Below the pieces are notes generated by a model. It saw only the letters and a list, made by a program, of their open reading frames with translations. It did no database searches and had not been told where the DNA came from. Positions 1-7,720 of a stretch of DNA of 22,581 nucleotides are shown here, one piece after another (positions within the stretch are counted from its first letter, which is position 1; every line of letters starts with the position of its first letter). The DNA comes from Rhizophagus sp. LPA8_4_AMF (Eukaryota > Glomeromycota > Glomeromycetes > Glomerales > Glomeraceae), in NCBI GenBank assembly GCA_021464525.1, contig JADRCO010001099.1:1-22581 (forward strand). The letters are read 5' to 3'. Position numbers and translations under genes: made by a program.

Positions 1-230
1 CAGTTGGCGGAAAAATTATTATTATCACTTACCATTCTTTAGAAGATAGAATTGTAAAGCAAACATTCAAAAAATATAACTCCCCTACTAATCTTAATCA
101 TGCGAATAAAATACCCTCACCTATTTTTCAAATTACTACTAAAAAACCTTTAATTCCTACCCAAAAAGAGATAGAAAACAACCACCGAGCTCGCAGTGCT
201 AAAATGCGTGTTATTGTTCGAATAATGTAA
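1..230 (+). CDS. rsmH: 16S rRNA (cytosine1402-N4)-methyltransferase RsmH, 3' end
   Basis: This is the C-terminal part of RsmH (MraW), which methylates C1402 of 16S rRNA using S-adenosylmethionine. The gene enters from the left edge, reading in the frame of position 3. The visible 75 residues hold the family motif YHSLEDRIVKQTF near the beginning, then LTKKP-type spacing (TTKKPLIPTQKEIENN), and the C-terminal signature RARSAKMRVIVR before a TAA stop at 228-230. The 5' part is outside the window. The gene is followed 12 bases later by a UPF0154 gene on the same strand, so the two may be cotranscribed. Confidence 0.93.
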   Translation, partial: VGGKIIIITYHSLEDRIVKQTFKKYNSPTNLNHANKIPSPIFQITTKKPLIPTQKEIENNHRARSAKMRVIVRIM

Positions 231-241
231 AAATAATATAT

Positions 242-541
242 ATGAATGATTTAGTGATTTATCTTGTTATTATCCCAGCAGCACTTTTAGTAGGAGTAAT
301 TATTGGTTATGTTATTGCCCGTTATATTTTTGAAAAAGAAATAAAAAAATGACAAAAACAAGTGGCCGAACCCGACAAAGAACAAGTAAAAAATATGCTG
401 AGTGCATTAGGACGAAAGCCTTCCGAAGAACAAGTAAATAGGTTTATCAATTTGACTAAGAAACAGCAAGCAAAAAAGCCAAACAAAGCCATTAAAAAGA
501 AAAAAAATAGTGAATATTTATGCGGGTCAATTTATTTTTAA
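242..541 (+). CDS. yneF: UPF0154 (YneF) family single-pass membrane protein
   Basis: A 99-residue protein with an N-terminal transmembrane segment (about residues 4-30: a hydrophobic run with PAALLVGVIIGYVIARYIF), then the UPF0154 signature DKEQVKNMLSALGRKPSEEQ and a lysine-rich tail. One in-frame TGA after EIKK is read as Trp, so the gene is found only under genetic code 4. Family members are usually about 70-80 residues, so the Lys-rich C-terminal tail here is long. Its last 22 bases overlap the start of rpmG in another frame, which suggests translational coupling. No Shine-Dalgarno sequence precedes the ATG, only an A/T tract ending in ATAT. The family's function is not established. Confidence 0.85.
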
Positions 542-681
542 TTTGTGGTGACTGCACCAAAAGACACCAAAATTACCGAACTTCCAAAACTAAAAAACCC
601 CAAGGTGGGAAATTAAGTTTAAAAAAATATTGTAAGTTTTGCCAAAAAACGGCAATTCATAAAGAGGAGATTATTAAATAA
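520..681 (+). CDS. rpmG: 50S ribosomal protein L33
   Basis: A 53-residue protein that matches L33 along its length: it starts MRVNLFLICGDC, continues NYRTSKTKK, and has the second zinc pair in LKKYCKFCQKTAIHKE. The two CxxC pairs indicate the zinc-binding form of L33. The gene starts inside the 3' end of the UPF0154 gene and ends with TAA. It sits in an rsmH-side cluster and not with other ribosomal protein genes. Downstream, 182 A/T-rich bases separate it from a convergent restriction gene. Confidence 0.92.
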   Translation: MRVNLFLICGDCTKRHQNYRTSKTKKPQGGKLSLKKYCKFCQKTAIHKEEIIK

Positions 682-863
682 AAATACAGCAATATTCAAA
701 ATAATTTCTACTTCTTACTTTATCTTTTTGCCAAGGACTAAATAAAAAACCAACTAAATCTTTATAAATGCAGGAATTAGAGATATTTTTCTAAATTTCT
801 CGTAAAAATTGGTTAAATTTTTAACTATGTTTTCATAAATAAAATATGATAACTTTATATTTA

Positions 864-1451
864 TTATTCAACTATCCTTCCCTTTATTACTTCAACTGCT
901 TTCGGTTTAATGAAACTCATTTGAGATAATTCCGTAAGTAAATTGTCAAACTCTTTGCTATCAGCCAAAACAATTTTATCTAATCCTGCTACATCGCCCT
1001 CTTGGATTTTTTTCTTTACTCCTTCGTATTCCTTGGCACTCAAAGTAATCAAATAATTTTTGGCTCGCCGGTGAACGTTTTTGAGAGCCAAGCCTTCTAA
1101 ATCGGCTTGTTTGTATCTTTCTCGCAAGGAAGTTTTAATACTCAAAGTTATCGGGTAGCCCTCCGCATTATACAAAACAATATCATAAGTAGCATTCGGA
1201 ACAAAACTAATTTTGGCTTGAATATAAAAAGGTAGTATTTTTTTAGAATATAAGCACATAACTATTAAATATTCAAATATCGCTCCGTTGTCATTTCTGG
1301 TTAATTCGTTATTTAACACTTTTTCCCAAGACAATTTTATAAATTCAGAAGGCAAGTTTATTTCCTTTCCTCAATTTTCTCCAAAAACTTTATAATAAGT
1401 TTCGACTGCCTTGTTTTTCTCGTTAATTCCTGTTATGTTCTTTAATAGCAT
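864..1451 (-). CDS. putative type II restriction endonuclease (PD-(D/E)XK type)
   Basis: A 195-residue protein that I judge to be the cutting partner of the adjacent DNA methyltransferase. The chosen start is the ATG at 1451, which lies inside the 3' end of the methyltransferase gene; a TTG at 1355 would give only 163 residues and drop a conserved-looking N-terminal stretch. One TGA (residue 27) is read as Trp. The core has the spacing of a PD-(D/E)XK nuclease: E60 in GAIFEYL, D90 in ATYDIVLYN, and 104-106 S-I-K in ITLSIKTSLRERYKQADLE. The role is inferred from this pattern and from the gene pairing; I cannot name the recognition site or subfamily. The family as a whole is too diverse to align by eye. 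Confidence 0.62.
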
Positions 1452-2250
1452 GTTTATTTTCTGGTAAAATTTTATCTTTAGAAGTTTCCAAAATAGTTAA
1501 CGAGCATTCTTTTTCTATTCTAGCGAAACTATTTTTAATATAATTATTGTCAATCTCTAATCCCAAAGCATAACGTTTATTATTAATTGCTTCAATTAAA
1601 GTGGTTCCGCTACCGGAAAAAGGGTCAAAAATAACATCATCAATAAAGGAAAATAATTTAATACAGCGTTTTGGTAATTCCCGAGGAAAAGGAGCGGGGT
1701 GATTTACTTTTTTGGCACTTTCGCCTGAAAAGGTTCACAGTCCATTGGTTCAATCAATAAACTCCTCCTTGATAATATCCGAAACTCCCAATTTACTTTT
1801 TTTTCACTGGTCTTTATAAAAAACAATAATAACTTCCACCGGCGAAATAATACAAGGTGCCGAAGCCGAGCATCAACTTCCCCAAGCAGTTCGACGAGAA
1901 ATATTTCCTTCATTCCAAATAATTGTGGTTTGGTATTTTCAGCCAATTTTTTTGGCAATGCTCGTAATATCCGCACAAACACTATTTTTCCCGTTCTTAT
2001 TTTTATCTAACGGAATATTGAGGCATAATCGGCCAGTTGATTTGGCTCATTGATAACAATTTTTTAACCAAGTTTCAGAAAAATTTAAGTATTCTTGGTA
2101 AGTTAAATTATCCCCATTGGAACCATAATCAATTCCAACATTATAAGGGGGAGAAGTAATTATTAAATCCACAGTTTCTTTTGGCACTGAATTTTCATCC
2201 AAGGCCGATTTTTGTTTAATACCTAAAAAGTATTTTTTTGTATCTATCAT
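1423..2250 (-). CDS. type II DNA methyltransferase, beta class (N4-cytosine or N6-adenine)
   Basis: A 275-residue SAM-dependent DNA methyltransferase. The catalytic motif IV is ITSPPYNVG (residues 31-39), and the SAM-binding motif I, FDPFSGSGTTL, comes later, near residue 210, preceded by HPAPFPRELPKRCI. That order (catalytic before SAM motif) defines the beta class. TSPPY is more common in N4-cytosine enzymes, but N6-adenine cannot be excluded. The reading frame crosses many TGA codons read as Trp and is otherwise intact to TAA at 1423-1425. It overlaps the endonuclease start by 29 bases and begins 12 bases after the stop of the short alaS gene. It would protect the host DNA from the neighbouring nuclease. 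Confidence 0.9.
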
Positions 2251-2262
2251 AAATTAATTTTA

Positions 2263-3069
2263 TTAAGTATTCTTTTTTTCACAGTAAATTTCTATCAATT
2301 GAATAACCGGTTCTCATAAATCAATTTCAAAAGTATTTTTTTTGCCTTGTAAAACCATCGCAATTCGTTCTAATCCAGCACCAGTATCCACACATTTTTC
2401 AGCCAAAGGGAGATACTCCGTTCCTTTATGATAAAACTCAGGAAAGACAATATTACAAATTTCAATAAATCTTTTATTATCCAAATCCTCAACTTTTTGT
2501 GGCAGTTTTTTTTCACTTTGAAAATCAAAATAGATTTCTGTATTAGGTCCACAAGGTCCATCCCCCATATCTCAAAAATTAGTTTTTTTGGTTCCAAAAA
2601 GAATATGACTATCTTTTACACCTTGCTTTTTCCAAACTTCATAACTAACTTGGTCGCTCTCTCACACAGTAATAAAAAGATTTTGAGAGTTCATATTTAA
2701 CCATTGCGGGGAAGTAAACCATTCTCAAATAATCGGAATAACTTCTGCTTTAAAATTGCTCCCGATTGAGAAATCGCCCAGCATTTCAAATAAGGTTTGG
2801 TGGTAAGATTGGGCATTAATATTAGCCAAATCATCAGTGCGAATTACCCGTTGGCAATTAACTAAATTACGGGCTGGTGCTAATGAAGGGTTATTAAAAT
2901 ACTTCTTTAAGGTAGCTACTCCAGAATTAATTCATAACAAGGAGGGGTCATTTTGAGGAATAAGGGAAACCGGCTCTAATAAATAATAACCTTTTTGTTG
3001 AAAAATATCAAACCAACTTTGCCGGACATAATTAACAGTAAATTTAGTTTTTCCATCTAATTTATTCAT
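2263..3069 (-). CDS. alaS: alanyl-tRNA synthetase, catalytic-core fragment (truncated)
   Basis: A 268-residue protein matching the class II aminoacylation core of AlaRS, which joins alanine to tRNA-Ala. Visible landmarks are [28 protein letters not shown]-type N-terminal sequence, CQRVIRTDD, the motif 2 region HQTLFEMLGDFSIG, MGDGPCGPNTEIY, and motif 3 GAGLERIAMVLQG near the end. TGA is read as Trp several times. It then stops at TAA, a little after EIDLW. Normal bacterial AlaRS is about 870 residues; the tRNA-recognition helices, editing domain and C-Ala domain are absent. It lies between cas2 and the restriction-modification pair, and the methyltransferase begins 12 bases further on. It is either the remnant of a gene cut by the arrival of the restriction genes, or a split or minimal enzyme. 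Confidence 0.85.
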
Positions 3070-3129
3070 ATAGAAATTTTATAAGGAATTAGGTTTGCAT
3101 TACTTTGTTGCTAATTAAATTAGTAAAAC

Positions 3130-3438
3130 TTATAAAATTGTCAGATAGTCAATATTTTTAATTTTCTCTTGCTTGGTTTCTTTTCCAACTATCATTTTCA
3201 TATTTCGAAACTGCTTCTCAGTTATTAAAAAATATCTCACATTTCCTATTTTTGGGCAATTTTTTTCTAACTTTTGAGCAGATTCTTGAGCGTAATCAAA
3301 AGTGTGACAAAGTTTAACATAAACCGAAAATTGGAGCATATAATAGCCATTTCCTAATAAATATTTGTGAAAATAACGAAAATCTTTGCGGTTTTCTTTA
3401 GTTAAAGTTGGCAAATCATACAAAACTATTATTCGCAT
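3130..3438 (-). CDS. cas2: CRISPR-associated endoribonuclease Cas2
   Basis: A 102-residue Cas2 protein, the small partner that forms the Cas1-Cas2 spacer integration complex. It begins MRIIVLYDLPT, with the D8 typical of the Cas2 ferredoxin fold, then YRYFHK-like FRYFHKYLLGNGYYMLQFSVYVK, and a C-terminal VRYFLITEKQFRNM strand. I chose the ATG at 3438 because MRI(I/V)VxYD is the normal Cas2 N-terminus; an upstream ATG at 3465 adds nine residues and overlaps cas1. The gene follows cas1 directly on the same strand, so both are probably on one transcript. No csn2 follows; the next gene is the alaS fragment. Confidence 0.95.
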   Translation of the reverse strand: MRIIVLYDLPTLTKENRKDFRYFHKYLLGNGYYMLQFSVYVKLCHTFDYAQESAQKLEKNCPKIGNVRYFLITEKQFRNMKMIVGKETKQEKIKNIDYLTIL

Positions 3439-3448
3439 TTGTCGGCAT

Positions 3449-4375
3449 CTATTCGATTTCTCCATTTTCTAGTTCTTGGAAAAGCAAGGCAGGCAATTTA
3501 ATTTTGCTAACACTGTTTTCTTTCAGACAGGAAATAAAAGACTTAACCATAATGTCAACTGCCACATAAATTTTTGTCTTTATGTTGTTTATTTTAACCG
3601 GAAAATACAAAATTTTTGCTATTTCTTCCCTTGTTTGTGAAGATAAATTATTTTCTTTTTTTAATTTAGAAAGATTAGCAACTACCCAATAATCAACCAT
3701 GGGTCGCAAAGGCTCAATAAAATCACTACTTAAATTAAATCAGTTAGTTGGCCCGCAATGTTTTATTCCCAAATGGTTATTTAAGCCATAACTAGAAATA
3801 GTTCGAGAAATCGCACTAGTTAAAATTTTATAACCATAATTCAAGGCACTATTAATATTATCTTCCCCAAAACGAACAAACCCTTTTCCGTATAGTTTTT
3901 GAAAAAGATATTTAGCCACCGCTCCTTCTCGGTTAGTTTTGTCTCCATCTGCTACTTTTTTTAACTGGGATTTTATTCATTTTAAATCAATTTTCGATTT
4001 TTGCTGTTCTAAAACTAAATAACTATTTTCAATTTTTTTCTGAATAACTTTTTTTCATAGCAAATCCTTAAATCTCTGGGTCATTTTTAACTGCTTGCGA
4101 AAAACGCTCAAAGGAGAAAAATGCTGATTTAAACTAATAAGCAAGCCGGTCGGGTCATATTTTTCATTAGTAACTATTAAAGAAATATTATTTTCGGCTA
4201 GTTTACTTAGTAAATGACTGGTTATTCGAGAATGGCTGTTTTCAAGAATTATACAGTTAATATCATCAAGAGAAAATTGCAACTTTGTATTCTCTTTTTT
4301 ATTGATTAAAGTGAACTGATTATTATTGAGTCTTAACCCATCATTCCCTCTCACTATTATGGTTTTTCAATTCAT
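3449..4375 (-). CDS. cas1: CRISPR-associated integrase Cas1
   Basis: A 308-residue Cas1, the integrase that inserts new spacers into the array. The catalytic triad can be read: E150 in TNREGAVAKYLF, H206 in GIKHCGPTNW, and E221 in DFIEPLRPMVDYW. Length and layout are those of type II Cas1. TGA is read as Trp at residue 3 (MNWK) and elsewhere, without which the gene would be broken into pieces. The ATG at 4375 directly follows the last, degenerate CRISPR repeat with no gap, and there is no Shine-Dalgarno sequence, so cas1 is probably read from transcripts passing through the array or from a promoter inside its distal end. It ends near the start of cas2. Confidence 0.96.
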
Positions 4376-7300
4376 TTCCAAAATTGCTAAAAATTGACAG
4401 AGAACTAAAACAACAAAAAGGTAATAAAGATGGCAAGCGTTGTTTTATTCTTCTTTCGTTTGACAGAGAACTAAAACAAAAGGCATTAGTAATTAGCCAC
4501 TAACACAGTTTTATTCTTCTTTCGTTTGACAGAGAACTAAAACAAAAGAAGCATTGCCTTGTCCTCGGTAAAAGTTTTATTCTTCTTTCGTTTGACAGAG
4601 AACTAAAACTGTCTCCTTGCCTTTCTCTTTCTTGGCTGGGTTTTATTCTTCTTTCGTTTGACAGAGAACTAAAACACCTCCGTATCTTTAAATTTGTTAT
4701 TACAGGTTTTATTCTTCTTTCGTTTGACAGAGAACTAAAACTTGCCTCTTGGTTAACTGGTTTATAAAGTCGGTTTTATTCTTCTTTCGTTTGACAGAGA
4801 ACTAAAACCCCCTTGCCTTGCTTATGTCGCTATCTTGTGTTTTATTCTTCTTTCGTTTGACAGAGAACTAAAACTGAAAAATAGAGTAATATTCATTTCA
4901 AATTAGTTTTATTCTTCTTTCGTTTGACAGAGAACTAAAACATATATCGCCCACTAGTTTCAATACCTCAAGTTTTATTCTTCTTTCGTTTGACAGAGAA
5001 CTAAAACGAACCACCACTTTTACCACCTTTTTTAACTGTTTTATTCTTCTTTCGTTTGACAGAGAACTAAAACCAACCCTCCGCAATTAGTTTCATATCC
5101 TCAGTTTTATTCTTCTTTCGTTTGACAGAGAACTAAAACCATAGGGAAAAGTGCCAGCGATGGAACGCTGTTTTATTCTTCTTTCGTTTGACAGAGAACT
5201 AAAACTGAAGTTTGTGCTTAGTTTCACAAGAGAAGGTTTTATTCTTCTTTCGTTTGACAGAGAACTAAAACAGGCGGGTAGTTAGTTTTAAAACCCCAGC
5301 CGTTTTATTCTTCTTTCGTTTGACAGAGAACTAAAACGCTGTCCTGTCGGCGTATAACTTTTTACTTGTTTTATTCTTCTTTCGTTTGACAGAGAACTAA
5401 AACGTTTTTTATGTAATTCTGTTAATTTTTCCCGTTTTATTCTTCTTTCGTTTGACAGAGAACTAAAACCTCCTGGTTCGTAGCACGCTTCGTGTATCTG
5501 TTTTATTCTTCTTTCGTTTGACAGAGAACTAAAACTAGTCAGTCGGCTTCGTTTTCGTATCCGTAGTTTTATTCTTCTTTCGTTTGACAGAGAACTAAAA
5601 CTCCTTCGGCAAGATTTCTCAATATCCGAGTGTTTTATTCTTCTTTCGTTTGACAGAGAACTAAAACGGGTGGTAGGTTCTTAATTCTTTCCTCCATGTT
5701 TTATTCTTCTTTCGTTTGACAGAGAACTAAAACTCGCCGTTGGCTTCTAATTCCTCTACGGCTGTTTTATTCTTCTTTCGTTTGACAGAGAACTAAAACA
5801 ATGGGGTGCCTCGTCTTATCAGTCCTGCGAGTTTTATTCTTCTTTCGTTTGACAGAGAACTAAAACCCTGAGCCTGTGGCGTATGGTAAATGTCCTGTTT
5901 TATTCTTCTTTCGTTTGACAGAGAACTAAAACTACTATTAACTGACAATCGTTCGGTACTTGGTTTTATTCTTCTTTCGTTTGACAGAGAACTAAAACTA
6001 TACTTTTATTAGAACTTCCTGCTTCGGTGTTTTATTCTTCTTTCGTTTGACAGAGAACTAAAACAGAAAAAGGTTTAATTGCTTCGTTTCCTCGGTTTTA
6101 TTCTTCTTTCGTTTGACAGAGAACTAAAACTGCCCACGCCCTTAATTCCTTTCGCAGTTGGTTTTATTCTTCTTTCGTTTGACAGAGAACTAAAACCGTC
6201 CTTGTCCTTCTCTTTGTCAAGTGCTTGTTTTATTCTTCTTTCGTTTGACAGAGAACTAAAACTATATGCGTTCATATATTATATTTTATACAGTTTTATT
6301 CTTCTTTCGTTTGACAGAGAACTAAAACGCAGATGATGTTTTAATCATATTGTCCGTTGTTTTATTCTTCTTTCGTTTGACAGAGAACTAAAACTAGAGT
6401 GACGTCCTCTTTATAGGGGGATTAGTTTTATTCTTCTTTCGTTTGACAGAGAACTAAAACGGGTGGTAGGTTCTTAATTCTTTCCTCCATGTTTTATTCT
6501 TCTTTCGTTTGACAGAGAACTAAAACTCGCCGTTGGCTTCTAATTCCTCTACGGCTGTTTTATTCTTCTTTCGTTTGACAGAGAACTAAAACTCCTTCGG
6601 CAAGATTTCTCAATATCCGAGTGTTTTATTCTTCTTTCGTTTGACAGAGAACTAAAACTATGTGTAAACCTACCCTCTTGCCGTTCTTGTTTTATTCTTC
6701 TTTCGTTTGACAGAGAACTAAAACCGAAAATGCTGTAAAGAATGCGGCTGATATGTTTTATTCTTCTTTCGTTTGACAGAGAACTAAAACTGCCGAATTC
6801 AGACCTTAAACAAAACTTGGGTTTTATTCTTCTTTCGTTTGACAGAGAACTAAAACTTTAAAGTGGGAGGAGTTTCTCAGGCTCGTGTTTTATTCTTCTT
6901 TCGTTTGACAGAGAACTAAAACTCCTTGTGGAGTTTCTCACTCCTGCCGTTAGTTTTATTCTTCTTTCGTTTGACAGAGAACTAAAACCGTTCCAGTGAT
7001 AAACATTATTAATCTTTCGTTTTATTCTTCTTTCGTTTGACAGAGAACTAAAACTCGGGCATGGTATTGGGCTTAACTTTCTTTGTTTTATTCTTCTTTC
7101 GTTTGACAGAGAACTAAAACTTATGCCTGTTGGTTTGTCCTCATCGTCTTGTTTTATTCTTCTTTCGTTTGACAGAGAACTAAAACCATGACCCCGAAAT
7201 GAAATCTCTCTACAAAGTTTTATTCTTCTTTCGTTTGACAGAGAACTAAAACAATGGTGCGACTTATTGTGATATAGGCCGAGTTTTATTCTTCTTTCGT

Positions 7301-7450
7301 TTGACAGAGAACTAAAACAGTGAAAATGTGCTGACTGTGATAAAACCGGTTTTATTCTTCTTTCGTTTGACAGAGAACTAAAACAGCCATCTTTGCCGGG
7401 GTCTTTTTCAAATTGTTTTATTCTTCTTTCGTTTGACAGAGAACTAAAAC
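4376..7450 (-). CRISPR. type II CRISPR array, 47 repeats and 46 spacers
   Basis: Forty-six identical 36-nt repeats run from 4442 to 7450, and a forty-seventh, degenerate one lies at 4376-4411 (only its right-hand 18 bases match). On the transcribed minus strand the repeat starts GTTTTAGTTCTCTGTC and ends AAGAAGAATAAAAC. Spacers are 30 nt, except three of 31 nt (4742-4772, 4875-4905, 5800-5830). Minus-strand transcription is supported by the GTTTTAG start typical of type II crRNA repeats, by the tracrRNA anti-repeat on the minus strand, and by the decayed repeat at the cas1 end, which marks the old, leader-distal end. The leader end is therefore at 7450. Three spacers occur twice (5602-5763 and 6461-6622). 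Short open frames inside the array with repeated FSSLSNERRIK are artefacts of the repeat. Confidence 0.99.
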
Positions 7451-7518
7451 CTGTCCGCCAAAAACAACTCTAAAATTAGGGAAAATAAGTAACTTTTACC
7501 ACTAAAATTTGAACAGTA
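7451..7518 (-). promoter_or_regulatory. probable CRISPR leader
   Basis: The short A/T-rich stretch between the first repeat (7450) and the putative tracrRNA terminator sits where the leader and array promoter should be if the array is read on the minus strand. It contains TAATTTT-like sequence at about 7470-7480 that could be a -10 box, and ends with GGCGGACAG against the first repeat. No exact promoter can be fixed by eye. Confidence 0.45.
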
Positions 7519-7702
7519 AAAATGCCGTTTCAATAAAAATTAGAGATTTTTTTAGACCGAAACAGATTTTAGTAAAGTTTTTTATAGCCAAATATTTAAC
7601 CTGGGGGGATTTCGTCAATTTAACCCGAAAACTGATAACTGGGCAGATACAGTGAGGATGCCCGACCTCTCGGCATAAAGCCTTATCTTAGATTCTCTGT
7701 CA
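7519..7702 (-). ncRNA. tracrRNA with its own promoter and terminator
   Basis: The minus strand at 7702-7681 reads TGACAGAGAA-U-CTAAGATAAGG. This pairs with the first 17 bases of the crRNA repeat: ten Watson-Crick pairs, one bulged U, then seven pairs including G-U. After it comes the AUAAGG-C segment familiar from known tracrRNAs and a nexus hairpin GGC-UUUAU-GCC (7682-7672). Next come a GGGCA/UGCCC stem (7663-7641) and a 7-bp stem UCAGUUU/AAAUUGA (7635-7615). An inverted repeat CTGTTTC/GAAACGG (7565-7525) followed by a T-run looks like the terminator. A TATAAT box lies at 7709-7704, just upstream of the anti-repeat. The RNA lies between the cas9 stop and the array on the same strand. The mature 3' end is uncertain and may be well before 7519. 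Confidence 0.85.
7525..7565 (-). terminator. inverted repeat, probable tracrRNA terminator
   Basis: The arms CTGTTTC and GAAACGG pair over 7 bases (one G-U), with further A/T pairing inside (TAAAAA against TTTTTTA). On the minus strand the hairpin is followed by CATTTTT, which fits an intrinsic terminator separating the tracrRNA from the array leader. Confidence 0.5.
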
Positions 7703-7703
7703 T

Positions 7704-7709
7704 ATTATA
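7704..7709 (-). promoter_or_regulatory. -10 box of the tracrRNA promoter
   Basis: An exact TATAAT on the minus strand lies 11 bases after the cas9 stop codon and directly before the anti-repeat. Transcription from it would begin at about 7698, near the start of the anti-repeat. No good -35 box is visible at 17 bases upstream, as is common in mycoplasmas. Confidence 0.6.
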
Positions 7710-7720
7710 ATTTTAGCAAA

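Noticed and set aside
242-400. UGA read as glycine (code 25, Gracilibacteria type)
   Set aside because: TGA occupies the Trp of the Cas9 RuvC-I motif, and S12 and UPF0154 are of Mollicutes type.
681-863. Possible terminator between convergent rpmG and the endonuclease gene
   Set aside because: There are weak A/T-rich inverted repeats (AATTAGA near 775-781 and TCTAAATT) but no strong stem with a T-run.
1704-1982. A 92-residue minus-strand frame inside the methyltransferase region
   Set aside because: It is in another frame; the methyltransferase reads through here with TGA as Trp and keeps its motifs.
4898-6336. Open frames with repeated FSSLSNERRIK or FILLSFDREL segments
   Set aside because: They are read-through of CRISPR repeats and spacers, with a period of 66 bases; not genes.
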